Counted from the first letter of the stretch, positions 1 to 9,241 are shown. The stretch: 64,000 bases of DNA from Nocardia aurantiaca (GCF_009708175.1 NZ_WMBB01000007.1:62001-126000), one strand, 5' to 3'. Notes: generated from the letters alone by a model not told the origin. Numbers and translations: made by a program.

Positions 1-1912
1 CCGGCGCGGGACCCAACCGCGTCGCGAGTGTCGTGTCGTCCCGCAGCGGCAGCCTCGCCACCAGCGCCGCCGGCTCGAACTGCGGCGTCTGCTGCCGGAT
101 CACGCCGTCGGCGGTGATCATGGCGCTGACGCCGGTGGTCGCCGAGACCACCACCGCGCGACCGTGCTCCACCGCGCGGACACGTGACATGGCCAGCTGC
201 TGATAGGTCATCTCGCTGCGGCCGAAGGTGGCGTTGTTGGTCGGCACGGCGAGGATCTGCGCGCCGGCGCGGACCGATTCCTCGAAGGCGCGATCGAAGA
301 CCACCTCATAGCAGGTGGCCACGCCGATGGCGAGCGGGTCGCCGCCGGAGACGGGCCGCACGCGCACGACGCCGTCGCCCGCACCGGGGACGAAATAGCC
401 TGCACGGTCGGCGTATTCGGAGAAGTGCCGGAAGAAGTTGCGGTACGGGAGATATTCGCCGAAGGGCTGGATGATCTTCTTGTCGTGGCGCTCCCCCGGT
501 CCGGCGTCGCCGTTCCAGACGATGACCGAGTTGGTGGTGGTGCGGTCGTCGTTGACGAGTACCGCGCCGACCAGGATCGGGGCCTTCACATCCTTGGACG
601 CCTGCGAGATCTCCTGGGCCGCATCCTCATTGCGCAGGGGATCGATATCGGAGGAGTTCTCCGGCCAGATCACCACGTCCGGCCGGGGGGCCTTCCCGGC
701 CGCGATGTCGCGGGCGAGTTCCTCGGTGCGCTTGACGTGATTGTCGAGAACCGCGCGCCGCTGGGCATTGAAGTCCAGGCCCAGACGCGGCACGCTGCCC
801 TGGATGGCGGCGACCGTGATCGGCCGGTTGCCGTCCTCCGGGCCGGGCAGCGCGCTCCGGAGGATCACTCCGGTGAGGGGAACTATAGCCACAAGCATTG
901 CCGCAGCAACAATCCGGTTCCACGATATGGGACGGACGGCTTTCCATCTGGGAGAATTCGCCGTGGCGCTGGCAACTTCTCCGCTATCTTTTATGGTCGT
1001 GGTGAACCGGCGCGGCACATCGACCGCGAGCCAGGCCAGCCCGGTGCCGGTGAGCGCCACCGCGAAACTCACCACCGGCGCGCCGCCGATCATCGCGTAC
1101 GGCAGATACCAGCCGTCGGCCTGCCCGAAAGCCAGCTTCCCCCAGGGAAACCCGCCGAACGGGAAGCTCGAGCGCGCCCACTCGGTGAGCGACCACACCG
1201 TCGCCACCCACAGCGGCCATCCCGGCAACGTCGCCACCCACCGGGTCAGCAGCCCGAAAAACCCGACATACAAGGCACACACCGTCGACAGCGCGAGCCA
1301 TGGCATCGGCCCCACATAAATCCCCGTCCACGGCAGCAACGGTACGAAGAACGCCAGCCCCGCCGCGAAACCGAGCCCGAATCCCCCACGCGCCCGGCGT
1401 GTTCCACGTACGGCGAGGGTCAGCACCGCGATGCCGACCGGAGCCAGGAGCCACAGGGTCCGAGGCGGGAAACTGACGTAGAGCAGCAGTCCCGCGACGA
1501 CCGCCGCGAGCAACCGCGTCAACCGCGACCATGTCGCGACGACCGCGACCACCCGTGCCGCCACTTGCGGCCGATCCTCCGGCCGGAACGCGGCCCGGGT
1601 GGCGGTCGAAACGCCACCGCCCACATCGCCTTCCGGTACGGTGCCGCCCGGGCCACGGGCCGTGTCACCGCCGCTGGGGCCCGTGGCCGATGCCGCCATG
1701 GGACTCGATTCAGCGTCGGGCGTACCGGTCTTCTCGACCGGGCCGAAGTCAGCGGCCGATGCTCCTGGACCGGTGGCGTCCTCCGTGTCGGAGCCGACGA
1801 TCACGGCACTCCCGGGATTCGGTGTGCCGGAAGCGCGGTCGCGCCCGGCGGCGTCGGCCACCCCCGAAGGCTGTGGGCCGGCGGTGTTTTCAGGGTCTGG
1901 CTCAGGCTTCAT
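1..1912 (-). CDS. lnt: apolipoprotein N-acyltransferase Lnt (3' end off window)
   Basis: Adds the third acyl chain to the N-terminal cysteine of lipoproteins in the cytoplasmic membrane. The reading frame stays open from the ATG at 1912 to the left edge, giving more than 630 residues. Residues 1 to about 105 are a Pro/Gly/Ala-rich, probably disordered extension. A multi-helix membrane part follows, with FPFGGFPWGKLAF typical of Lnt, and then a nitrilase-fold domain. The catalytic Glu is seen in VVIWPENSSD, the Lys in DKKIIQPFGEYLPYR and the Cys in GVATCYEVVFD. The start overlaps the end of the upstream amidohydrolase by 11 bases, so translation is probably coupled. In mycobacteria Lnt is fused or adjacent to the mannosyl transferase Ppm1; that gene would lie beyond the left edge. 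Confidence 0.93.
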   Translation of the reverse strand, partial: MKPEPDPENTAGPQPSGVADAAGRDRASGTPNPGSAVIVGSDTEDATGPGASAADFGPVEKTGTPDAESSPMAASATGPSGGDTARGPGGTVPEGDVGGGVSTATRAAFRPEDRPQVAARVVAVVATWSRLTRLLAAVVAGLLLYVSFPPRTLWLLAPVGIAVLTLAVRGTRRARGGFGLGFAAGLAFFVPLLPWTGIYVGPMPWLALSTVCALYVGFFGLLTRWVATLPGWPLWVATVWSLTEWARSSFPFGGFPWGKLAFGQADGWYLPYAMIGGAPVVSFAVALTGTGLAWLAVDVPRRFTTTIKDSGEVASATANSPRWKAVRPISWNRIVAAAMLVAIVPLTGVILRSALPGPEDGNRPITVAAIQGSVPRLGLDFNAQRRAVLDNHVKRTEELARDIAAGKAPRPDVVIWPENSSDIDPLRNEDAAQEISQASKDVKAPILVGAVLVNDDRTTTNSVIVWNGDAGPGERHDKKIIQPFGEYLPYRNFFRHFSEYADRAGYFVPGAGDGVVRVRPVSGGDPLAIGVATCYEVVFDRAFEESVRAGAQILAVPTNNATFGRSEMTYQQLAMSRVRAVEHGRAVVVSATTGVSAMITADGVIRQQTPQFEPAALVARLPLRDDTTLATRLGPAP

Positions 1913-3497
1913 GGATGGTGACTCCACGGTGCACGGTGCGCAGACAGCGAGGCAGGGTGGCGTCCGGAGCGAGGGGCGGGAGGCCGGGGACGCGGGAGCG
2001 GGGGTCGGTGGACCAGCGCTGGACGGTGTCCGCCGCGGCCGCGACGACGAGTTCCTGGGCGTCCCAGATCGCATAAGAGGCGGGGGCTCCGGGAACGAGC
2101 GTGCCGGCGACGCCGTCGCGGACGCCCCCCGCACGCCAGGCGCCTCGAGTGGCGGCGGCGAAGGCGGCGCGCGGGGAGATCTGGTGCCCCGGGGTGCGGT
2201 GGTGGGCCGCGTCACGCACGGCCCCCCAAGGGTTCAGTGCGGTGACGGGGGCGTCGGAGCCGATGGCGAGGGAGATGCCGGCGGCGGCCATGGCGGCGAA
2301 CGGGTTCAGGGTGGCGGCGCGCTCGGCGCCGAGCCGGGTGGCGTACATGCCGGCGGAGCCGCCCCAGGCTGCGTCGAATCCCGGTTGGACGCTGGCGATC
2401 ACGCCCCAGGCGGCCAGCTTCGCGATCTGGTCCGGGGTGATCATCTCGGCATGTTCGACGCGGTGCCCGCGCGAGGCGACGGCCGGGCCGCCGAGTTCGC
2501 CGACGGCCCGCTCGAAGCCGGCGACGACGGCATCCATGGCCGCATCGCCGATGACGTGGAAGCCGGCCTGGATGCCCGCCTCGGTGCACGCGAGCACGTG
2601 CGCGGCAATGGCCTCGGCGTCGAGGTAGGAGGTGCCGGTGGTGTCGCGGTCGGCGTAGGGTTCGCGCAGCCAGGCGGTGTGCGAGCCGATCGCGCCGTCG
2701 ACGAAGAGGTCGCCGCCGAGGGCGTGCACGCCGAGCTCCTCGACCAGGGTGCGGGCTTGGTCCGCGCCGCGCACGGCCTGTCCCCAGTAGGCACGCACCT
2801 CGACGCCGTGCGCGTACTCCAGCAGTTCCCGAACGTCGTCGGCGCCGGAGATCTCGGGTCCCGCGCATTCGTGTACGGCCACAACGCCGTTGGCGGCCGC
2901 CGCGTCCAGCGCCACCTGCCGCGCGGCGTCGCGCTGCGCCCGGGTCAGCGCGCCCAGCGCGGCCTCGCGCACGCGGTGGTGGGCGTCGCCGCGCAGCGGC
3001 ACACCGCCAGTGAAGCCGCGCGCCTCGGCGATTCCGGGCACCGCGTCCAGCAGGGCGGTGGAGACCACGGCCGAATGTGCGTCCACGCGAGCCAGATACA
3101 CCTGCCGTCCCGGTGCGGCGGCGTCGATCTCCTCGCGCGTCGGCGGTCGTCCCTCCGCCCAGGTGGTCTCGTCCCAGCCCGCACCGAGTATCACACCGTC
3201 CGGATGCGCGGAGGCGAACTCGCGCACCGTATCCAGGCATTCCTGCAACGAACGGGCCTGCGCCAGATCGAGTCCCATCAGCTGCACGCCCAGCGCCGTC
3301 ACGTGCACATGCGGGTCCACGAATCCGGGCGCCACGAACGCCCCGTCGAGGTCGATGATCTCCGCGTCCGGGTGCAGTGCCCGTCCCGGCTTGTCGAGCC
3401 CCACCCACACCACGGTCCCGTCGCTCACGGCCATGGCCGTCGCGTCAGGATTGCTCGAACTGTAGATGCGGCCGCCGACAAGCAACTGGGTACTCAC
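1902..3497 (-). CDS. YtcJ-type metal-dependent amidohydrolase
   Basis: A 531-residue member of the amidohydrolase superfamily (amidohydrolase_3/YtcJ group). It has the N-terminal beta-sandwich segment, then VAPGFVDPHVHV carrying the first metal-binding His-x-His, a central HVIGDAAMDAVV (His) and a late IGSDAPV with the catalytic Asp. These enzymes hydrolyse C-N bonds of amides, formamides or cyclic ureas; the substrate cannot be read from the sequence. It is the first gene of a minus-strand pair with lnt, overlapping it by 11 bases. The neighbourhood (amidohydrolase, lnt, FxsA) resembles the mycobacterial ppm1 region. Confidence 0.85.
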   Translation of the reverse strand: MSTQLLVGGRIYSSSNPDATAMAVSDGTVVWVGLDKPGRALHPDAEIIDLDGAFVAPGFVDPHVHVTALGVQLMGLDLAQARSLQECLDTVREFASAHPDGVILGAGWDETTWAEGRPPTREEIDAAAPGRQVYLARVDAHSAVVSTALLDAVPGIAEARGFTGGVPLRGDAHHRVREAALGALTRAQRDAARQVALDAAAANGVVAVHECAGPEISGADDVRELLEYAHGVEVRAYWGQAVRGADQARTLVEELGVHALGGDLFVDGAIGSHTAWLREPYADRDTTGTSYLDAEAIAAHVLACTEAGIQAGFHVIGDAAMDAVVAGFERAVGELGGPAVASRGHRVEHAEMITPDQIAKLAAWGVIASVQPGFDAAWGGSAGMYATRLGAERAATLNPFAAMAAAGISLAIGSDAPVTALNPWGAVRDAAHHRTPGHQISPRAAFAAATRGAWRAGGVRDGVAGTLVPGAPASYAIWDAQELVVAAAADTVQRWSTDPRSRVPGLPPLAPDATLPRCLRTVHRGVTIHEA

Positions 3498-3551
3498 GGA
3501 TCTCCAGTCTGCCCGATGCCCGCGACGCGCCCGTCACCGCATCACCCGGGC

Positions 3552-3983
3552 TCAACGTGTCAGGGTGCGCAGCGCGGCGATCAGGCCCGGACCGCCGTCG
3601 CCGAGGGGTGCGAGGAACCGGGCCTCGGCCTCGGCTCGGACCTGTTCTGCCGCGACCAGTCGAGCGTGGCCGTCAGGGGTGAGTTCGACGATGTTCTTGC
3701 GCCGGTCTTCGGGGCTGCGTCGCCGCGCGAGCAGGCCTTTGTCCTCGAGGGTGTCGGTGAACTGGGTCATGGTGGTGCGGTCGATGCCCAGTCGCTGGGC
3801 CACGTCCAGTTGCGAGAGCGGGGTGTCGGTGGCGTCCAGCAGGACGAGGATTGCCAGTTCCCGGCTGTCGATTCCCAAGGGCCGCAGGGCGGTTCCGATG
3901 TCGTCGGCCAACCGGTTGTAGGCGTGTTTGAGCAGGTAGCCGAGGCGGGAACGGAGCACATCGTCGGGGGTGGGCGCGGCCAT
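3552..3983 (-). CDS. MarR-family transcriptional regulator
   Basis: About 143 residues from the ATG at 3983. An ATG at 3995 is possible; the longer frame to 4103 would run through the operator and across the divergent gene. The winged helix region has QLDVAQRLGIDRTTMTQFTDTLE as recognition helix and LLARRRSPEDRRKNIVELT as wing with the usual Asp-Arg-Arg. It probably represses itself and the divergent LLM-class flavoprotein by binding the palindrome at 4005-4031. The inducing ligand is not evident. Confidence 0.88.
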   Translation of the reverse strand: MAAPTPDDVLRSRLGYLLKHAYNRLADDIGTALRPLGIDSRELAILVLLDATDTPLSQLDVAQRLGIDRTTMTQFTDTLEDKGLLARRRSPEDRRKNIVELTPDGHARLVAAEQVRAEAEARFLAPLGDGGPGLIAALRTLTR

Positions 3984-4004
3984 GCGGACGATCATACCGT
4001 TGCC

Positions 4005-4031
4005 CTGATAGTCAGCGCTGCTGATGATCAG
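4005..4031. promoter_or_regulatory. MarR operator palindrome
   Basis: A 27-base interrupted palindrome lies between the divergent MarR and LLM genes. The outer arms are CTGAT and ATCAG and the inner arms are TCAGC and GCTGA, with 20 of 27 positions matching the reverse complement. Size and location fit a MarR dimer site. It overlaps the most upstream ATG (4024) of the flavoprotein frame, which argues for a later start there. Confidence 0.6.
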
Positions 4032-4044
4032 TATGATTGATGGA

Positions 4045-5040
4045 ATGGTGGATATCGAATTCGGTGTGAAGACCACGCCCATGCGGGTCACGTACGACGA
4101 CATCCTGCGAGTGTGGGAGGAGGCCGACGGCCTGCCGGAGATAGCGGACGCCTGGTTGTGGGATCACCTACTCCCCCTGACCGGACCCCCGAACGGTCCG
4201 GTCCTCGAGGGCTGGACCCTGCTCGCGGCACTGGCCGCGCGCACCCGGCGGCTGCGCCTGGGTCTGCTGGTGACCAGCAACCGAATCCGCGAGCCCGCGG
4301 TGCTCGGGAAGATCGCGAGCACGGTCGACACCGTCGCCGGGGGTCGGCTGATCATGGGCCTCGGCGTCGGCGGCACCCGTCAGCCCGCCGACACCGGCGG
4401 CATCGCCGGACCGAATCCGGCCGAGACCGAATACGCCGCCTATGGTCTGCCGATCGTCTCCCCCGGCGAGGGCCTGGCCCGGCTGGCCGAAACCATCGAG
4501 ATTCTCGAAAAGATGTGGCGCGAGCCGGAGTTCGACTTCGAAGGCCGCTACTACACCCTGCGCCGCAATCACAACGAACCCAAGCCCGTCCGCCGCCCAC
4601 CGCTACTGGTCGGCGGCTGGGGTGATCGCACGCTGCGACTGGTCGCCGAGCGCGCCGACCTGTGGAACATTCCCGGACCGCCGCACAACGGCCTCGACTT
4701 CCTCATCGAACGCTCGGGGGTCCTGGACGCGCACTGCGCCGAGCTCGGCCGCGATCCGGCGGAAATCACCCGATCGGTGCAGTACATCGTCGACTACGAC
4801 GACCCCGCGGCTACCCGGGCCACGGTGCTGGAGCTGATCGACGCGGGTTTCACCCACATCGTGCTCAGCCTGCGCGCCCCCTACCCCGACAAGGTCGCGA
4901 CGTGGCTGGTCGAGAAGGTGATCACCCGGTGCGCGAACGGCTCTGAGGAGGGCGCACCGGGGTGGGGAAAGGCGGTATGGGTCAGCGGGGATCGATGGCG
5001 CGGTGGCCGTGGCCCTGGCCGTCGTCGTAATACTCGGTGA
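4045..5040 (+). CDS. LLM-class flavin-dependent oxidoreductase (luciferase-like)
   Basis: About 331 residues with the luciferase-like TIM barrel. WLWDHLLPL near the N-terminus, LRLGLLVTSNRIREPAVLGK and LIMGLGVGGTR are typical of F420- or FMN-dependent LLM proteins, and LLVGGWGDRTLRLVAERAD is the usual C-terminal strand and helix. Substrate unknown. ATGs at 4024 and 4033 are in frame, but 4024 sits inside the operator palindrome, so 4045 is preferred; no strong ribosome site distinguishes them. The last 20 codons, an Arg/Gly-rich tail, overlap the 3' end of the convergent fxsA by 59 bases. Such a tail is unusual for the family and may come from loss of an earlier stop. Confidence 0.85.
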   Translation: MVDIEFGVKTTPMRVTYDDILRVWEEADGLPEIADAWLWDHLLPLTGPPNGPVLEGWTLLAALAARTRRLRLGLLVTSNRIREPAVLGKIASTVDTVAGGRLIMGLGVGGTRQPADTGGIAGPNPAETEYAAYGLPIVSPGEGLARLAETIEILEKMWREPEFDFEGRYYTLRRNHNEPKPVRRPPLLVGGWGDRTLRLVAERADLWNIPGPPHNGLDFLIERSGVLDAHCAELGRDPAEITRSVQYIVDYDDPAATRATVLELIDAGFTHIVLSLRAPYPDKVATWLVEKVITRCANGSEEGAPGWGKAVWVSGDRWRGGRGPGRRRNTR

Positions 5041-5476
5041 CGACGGTGGCGTCGATGACCTCACCGTCCGGGTCGATGACCACATTGCGGTAGCCGTAGG
5101 GCCCGACGGCGGTGGCGACGCGGCGCAGGCGGCGCGCGGCGAAGGCGGCCACGATCGGGCGGAACAGGAAGCGGGTGAAGGGCAGCAGGACCAGCAGGCC
5201 GAGCCCGGTGGTGAGCAGGCCGGGCACGAACATCAGGACCGCGCCGACAGCGACCAGAGCGCCGTCGGCGACGGCGGTGCTGGGTTCGAGTTCACCGCGG
5301 GCGGCGCGGCGGAAGCCCTGGAAGACGCGACGGCCCTGCGAGCGCACCAGCACCAGACCCACGGCCGAGCCCGCCAACAGCAGCAGGATGGTCGGGAAGA
5401 CGCCGATGAAGTGCCCGACCACGACGAGGGTGGCGATCTCGGCGACGAAGTAGGCGAGGAACAACAGGGCAGGCAT
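4982..5476 (-). CDS. fxsA: FxsA family membrane protein
   Basis: 164 residues. The N-terminal FLAYFVAEIATLVVVGHFIG and LLLLAGSAVGLVLVRSQG are membrane helices, followed by LVAVGAVLMFVPGLLTTGLGLLVL, the FxsA signature. The basic loop FAARRLRR comes next, then a soluble acidic tail. FxsA-type proteins sit in the cytoplasmic membrane; E. coli FxsA relieves phage T7 exclusion by the F plasmid, but the actinobacterial role is unknown. Its 3' end overlaps the convergent LLM gene. Placement near lnt matches the mycobacterial order. Confidence 0.9.
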   Translation of the reverse strand: MPALLFLAYFVAEIATLVVVGHFIGVFPTILLLLAGSAVGLVLVRSQGRRVFQGFRRAARGELEPSTAVADGALVAVGAVLMFVPGLLTTGLGLLVLLPFTRFLFRPIVAAFAARRLRRVATAVGPYGYRNVVIDPDGEVIDATVVTEYYDDGQGHGHRAIDPR

Positions 5477-5556
5477 CGGGCGATCCTTTCGATCGATCTA
5501 CCCGTGCAACGCGCGACGGCCCGGATTTTCTCCCGAGTGCGTCACCGGTCACATCG

Positions 5557-6225
5557 CTAGGCGCTGCCCGGCCGCACCAGTCCCGTCTCATAGGCCAGGA
5601 CCACGGCCTGAACCCTGTCGCGCAGGCCGAGTTTGGTCAGCACCCGGCCGACGTGAGTCTTCACCGTCGCCTCGGACAGGAACAGCGCTCCCGCGATCTC
5701 GGCGTTGGAGCGCCCGGCCGCGATGTGCTCGAGCACCTCCCGTTCGCGGGCGGTGAGCACATCGAGCACCCCCGCATCGCGGCCGGCGGTCGGATCCTCG
5801 GCGATGAGCCGATCCAGCAGCCGCTTGGTCACCTTGGGCGACACCACCGCATCCCCCGCGGCGACACTGCGGATCGCGGAGATCAGGTCCTCCGGCGGGG
5901 TGTCCTTGAGCAGGAATCCACTGGCCCCCGCTCGCAACGCCCCCAGCGCGTGCTCGTCCAGGTCGAACGTGGTCATCACGAGAACCCTGCTCCCGCACCC
6001 GGATTCGATGATTCGCCCGGTCGCGGTCACTCCGTCGGTGACCGGCATCCGCACATCCATCAGCACGACATCCGGCCGTAACTCCCCCGCCCGCGCGATC
6101 GCGGTCGCCCCATTGTCGGCCTCCCCCACCACCTCGATGTCGGGGTGCGCACCGAGCACCATCCGCAATCCGGCGCGCATGAGCTCCTGGTCATCGACAA
6201 CGAGAACGGTGATCGGCACCCTCAC
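5557..6225 (-). CDS. NarL/LuxR-type response regulator
   Basis: 222 residues. The receiver domain has the acidic pair VVDDQE, the phosphorylated Asp57 in VVLMDVRMP and the switch residues VLVMTTFD and FLLKDTPPEDL. The C-terminal LuxR helix-turn-helix reads LTAREREVLEHIAAGRSNAEIA followed by LFLSEATVKTHVGRVLTKL. It is encoded 80 bases downstream of the histidine kinase at 6306-7547 on the same strand and is its likely partner. Targets are not apparent; the adjacent divergent transporter is one possibility. Confidence 0.93.
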   Translation of the reverse strand: MRVPITVLVVDDQELMRAGLRMVLGAHPDIEVVGEADNGATAIARAGELRPDVVLMDVRMPVTDGVTATGRIIESGCGSRVLVMTTFDLDEHALGALRAGASGFLLKDTPPEDLISAIRSVAAGDAVVSPKVTKRLLDRLIAEDPTAGRDAGVLDVLTAREREVLEHIAAGRSNAEIAGALFLSEATVKTHVGRVLTKLGLRDRVQAVVLAYETGLVRPGSA

Positions 6226-6305
6226 AACCTATCCGGCCGCCCGGTGCGCCCGCGCGAGAGGGCCGGGGTCGATATCCGAATGCTCTGGTCACAGCCGGTG
6301 CGGGC

Positions 6306-7547
6306 TCAGTCGGAGACGGCCCGATCCAGGGGGATGGTGGCGCGGACGGTCCAGCCGCCGTGGGGGTTTCGGCCAGCGGTGAGGACGCCGCCGAGAACGG
6401 CGATGCGTTCGCGCATGCCGACCAGGCCGAGGCCGCTGCCGGGGATGCGGGCGGCGGCCGGGGATGCGGTGAGAGGGAGAGTGGTTGGGGCGCTGCCGGA
6501 TCCGGGGTGGCAGCCGCCGGGGGTGGGCGGGGTGACGGGGGTGCCGCCGGAATCGGCGATGTCGACGAGGACGTCGGTGGCGCGGCGGATGACCCGGACC
6601 TCGGCGTGCGGGTCGGAACCGGCGTGGCGGAGGGTGTTGGTGAGCGATTCCTGGACGATGCGGTGGATGCCGAGGCTGACCTCGGGGGTGATGGTGTCGA
6701 GTTCGCCGGACAGTTCCAGCGAGACGTCCAGGCCCGCGCTGCGCATCATGTCGACCACCTTGGCGATGCCGGCGGTGCCGTGCTGCGGAAGTTGTTCGGG
6801 CGCATGCTCGGTGCGCAGCAATTCGACGGTGCGGCGCAGTTCGCGCAGGGCGTCGCGGCCGGTGCCGGCGATGGTGGTGAGGGCCTGCTCGGCGGTGTCG
6901 GGGTCGTGGCGCAGGGCGAAGCGCGCGCCGTCGGCCTGCACGATGATGACGCTGACCGCATGCGCGACCACATCGTGCAGTTCGCGGGCGATGCGGGTGC
7001 GTTCGGCGGCGACCGCGTCGTGGGCGCGGCGTTCGCGGTCGTAGTCGGCGACGGCCAGACGAGCGGCGACCTCGGAGTCGTAGGCGTGGCGCGCGCCGAC
7101 GAATTCGGCCAGCGTCCAGCACAACGCGTAGTAGAGCGCGGTGAACGCGATGTCGGTGCCCGACGGTTTGCCGATGGCGGCGGCCGAGATCAGGCTGTCG
7201 AGCACCAGGATGGCCAAATAGAGCAGTCCTTGGCGGCGGCCGACGTACGCGACGATCGTGTAGAGCATGATGCCGAGCCCGAGCAGCGCCGGATGCACCG
7301 AGGTGTCGCCCACCGCCCCGTGCACCAGGGAGGCGGTGATGGACAGCAGCACCACGCCGAGTGCCGCCGCGCGGGTGTGGGTGCGGCGGAACACGATCGG
7401 CAGCGGCAGCAGCATGCTGAAGACCAGATAGGTCGGCTTGTACTGGCTGTTGCCCAGGTCGAGCACATCGATGGTGAGCAGCAGCAACGCCACCACGGAA
7501 TCGGTGATCAGCGGCTTGCCACGCAGCCATAAACTGAAGCGGCGCAC
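6306..7547 (-). CDS. sensor histidine kinase (HisKA_3/DesK type)
   Basis: 413 residues. The N-terminal 150 residues form four or five membrane helices without a clear extracellular domain, so the signal is probably sensed in the membrane. Dimerisation segment ARELHDVVAHAVSVI places the phospho-acceptor at His191. The ATPase part has HRIVQESLTNTLRHAG (N box) and GSGLGLVGMRERI (G box). It is transcribed just before its cognate NarL-type regulator. The stimulus cannot be inferred; the intramembrane sensor resembles DesK-like kinases. Confidence 0.92.
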   Translation of the reverse strand: MRRFSLWLRGKPLITDSVVALLLLTIDVLDLGNSQYKPTYLVFSMLLPLPIVFRRTHTRAAALGVVLLSITASLVHGAVGDTSVHPALLGLGIMLYTIVAYVGRRQGLLYLAILVLDSLISAAAIGKPSGTDIAFTALYYALCWTLAEFVGARHAYDSEVAARLAVADYDRERRAHDAVAAERTRIARELHDVVAHAVSVIIVQADGARFALRHDPDTAEQALTTIAGTGRDALRELRRTVELLRTEHAPEQLPQHGTAGIAKVVDMMRSAGLDVSLELSGELDTITPEVSLGIHRIVQESLTNTLRHAGSDPHAEVRVIRRATDVLVDIADSGGTPVTPPTPGGCHPGSGSAPTTLPLTASPAAARIPGSGLGLVGMRERIAVLGGVLTAGRNPHGGWTVRATIPLDRAVSD

Positions 7548-7636
7548 CCGTTCACCCTACGTTCGCGCCAGGGGGTCGCCGTGTTCCGGCGCCCAACCGT
7601 TTGATCTTGCTCGGCGGCTTCTGGTTGGGTCGGCCT

Positions 7637-8407
7637 GTGAGCCTTGCGGACTGGGCGGTCTTGCTGACCGCGGCGACGGTGGCCGGATGGGTCGACGCGG
7701 TGGTCGGCGGCGGCGGCCTGATCGTGCTGCCCACCCTGTTCGTGGTGCTGCCCGGCCTGACGCCGCAGACCGCGCTGGGCACCAACAAGATCGCCGCCTT
7801 CTCCGGCACCAGCGCGGCCGTGATCACCTTCGCCCGCAGGGTGCCGATGCGCTGGAAGGTGCTGGTCCCCGGCGCGGTCATCGCCGCCGGCGCCGCCGCC
7901 GCCGGATCGGCGGCGGTGGCCCTCATCGACAAGAAGTACTTCATCCCCATTGTGATGGTCGTGCTCGTGGGCGTGGCCGTCTTCGTGACCCTGCGCCCGT
8001 CGGTGGGCGTCATCCTGGCCACCCATCCCCCGACCCGGCGCAAGACGATCCTGGTGGTGGCGCTGGCCGCGGGCCTGATCGGCCTCTACGACGGCCTGCT
8101 CGGCCCTGGCACCGGCACGTTCCTGATCATCACCTTCGCCACCCTGCTGGGCACCGAATTCGTGCGCGCCGCGGCCATGGCGAAGGTCATCAACTGCGGC
8201 TCGAACCTGGGCTCGCTGATCTTCCTGGCGAGCACCGGCCACGTGTTGTGGGCGCTGGGTCTGTCCATGGCGGTCGCGAATGTGGCCGGATCCGTAGTGG
8301 GTTCGCGCATGGCCGTGGCGAAGGGCGCGGGCTTCGTCCGCGCCGTCTTGCTGGTTGTCGTCATCGCCATGGTCATCCGCCTGGGCTGGCAGCAGTTCAG
8401 CGGCTGA
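7637..8407 (+). CDS. TauE/SafE (TSUP) family membrane transporter
   Basis: About 256 residues, mostly membrane helices. VGGGGLIVLPTL near the N-terminus and the second copy LLGPGTGTFLII around the middle are the paired glycine motifs of the TSUP family. The family exports sulfite, sulfoacetate or related organic anions; the substrate is unknown. A TTG at 7601 would add 12 residues; GTG at 7637 (MSLADWAVLL) aligns better with the family start. It is divergent from the two-component operon. Confidence 0.88.
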   Translation: MSLADWAVLLTAATVAGWVDAVVGGGGLIVLPTLFVVLPGLTPQTALGTNKIAAFSGTSAAVITFARRVPMRWKVLVPGAVIAAGAAAAGSAAVALIDKKYFIPIVMVVLVGVAVFVTLRPSVGVILATHPPTRRKTILVVALAAGLIGLYDGLLGPGTGTFLIITFATLLGTEFVRAAAMAKVINCGSNLGSLIFLASTGHVLWALGLSMAVANVAGSVVGSRMAVAKGAGFVRAVLLVVVIAMVIRLGWQQFSG

Positions 8408-8416
8408 TCGGACGCG

Positions 8417-9241
8417 TCAGACGCGCGCGTCCTCGGCGGACCGATGCCCGCCGGGCAGCGAGCGCGGGCCCCCGCCGTCGAAGGCGGAGCGCTGCAAGGA
8501 CTCCGGGCCGAGCCGGTGCACGGCGGCCGGCGACCGGAAGGCTTCGGGCTCCTGGCGTAGCGGCCCGTCGGGCAGCAATGAGGTTTGCTCCCCGGGAAGT
8601 TCGCGCGGCGTGGCCGTCTCGGGCTGAGTCAGCCACGGCGCCAGCACCTTCGAGGTGGTCTCCTGGATCTTGCGTTGCAGCGCTTCGCCGTCCTCGAGAC
8701 CGGGCCGCTGGAACAGCACGGTGAGCGCACCCGATACGGCGCCCACCACCGCGCCCACGAGCGCGGCCGCGCCGACGTCGTCGAGTTCGTCGGGGAAGGC
8801 CGCGCGCAGCTGGCGCGCGATCTCCTGCTGGGAGGCGAGTTGGGCGTAGGCGGCGCGGCCCGATACGGCGGGCACAGTGCGCGACACCTGCGCGCGAAGC
8901 ACGGCGATGCGGGCGGCCAGGGTGTCGCCGAGGTGCTCGCCGGGATTGTCGCCGGCGGCGCGCAGGGCGCGCAGCAGCACCTCGACGGGACGTTCCCCGG
9001 CGCGGCGGGTGGCGATGGCGCGCACGGCGGCCTGCACACGTTCGTCCGGCTCGGGGAACAGCAGTTCCTCTTTGCTGGCGAAGTAGTTGAAGAACGTCCG
9101 GGTGCCGACCTCGGCGGCGGCCGCGATGTCGGCGACGGTGGTCGCCTCATAACCTCGGCTCTCGAACTGTTCGACGGCGGCTTCGAGCAGGGCTCGGCGG
9201 GTGCGTTCCCGTTTGCGATCGCGGAGTGCGGATGGCGGCAC
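8417..9241 (-). CDS. TetR-family transcriptional regulator
   Basis: 274 residues, longer than the usual 190-220. The DNA-binding domain has RALLEAAVEQFESRGYEATTVADIAAAAEVGTR type sequence at residues 15-50 and NYFASKEELLFPE after it, as in TetR_N. The C-terminal 60 residues beyond the ligand domain are Pro/Arg-rich and low complexity, with no family match that I recognise. It ends 10 bases from the convergent transporter. The 160-base region upstream (9242-9404) contains distant GTGCGC and GCGCAC arms that could be its operator. Confidence 0.87.
   Translation of the reverse strand: MPPSALRDRKRERTRRALLEAAVEQFESRGYEATTVADIAAAAEVGTRTFFNYFASKEELLFPEPDERVQAAVRAIATRRAGERPVEVLLRALRAAGDNPGEHLGDTLAARIAVLRAQVSRTVPAVSGRAAYAQLASQQEIARQLRAAFPDELDDVGAAALVGAVVGAVSGALTVLFQRPGLEDGEALQRKIQETTSKVLAPWLTQPETATPRELPGEQTSLLPDGPLRQEPEAFRSPAAVHRLGPESLQRSAFDGGGPRSLPGGHRSAEDARV

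Noticed and set aside
425..1921. Long plus-strand open frame of 498 codons opposite lnt
   Set aside because: It is Arg/Pro/Gly-rich, has no family, and lies antisense to a frame with full Lnt catalytic motifs.
1599..4040. 813-codon plus-strand frame
   Set aside because: It crosses the antisense of three well-supported genes and has the Gly/Val/His composition of a shadow frame in high-GC DNA.
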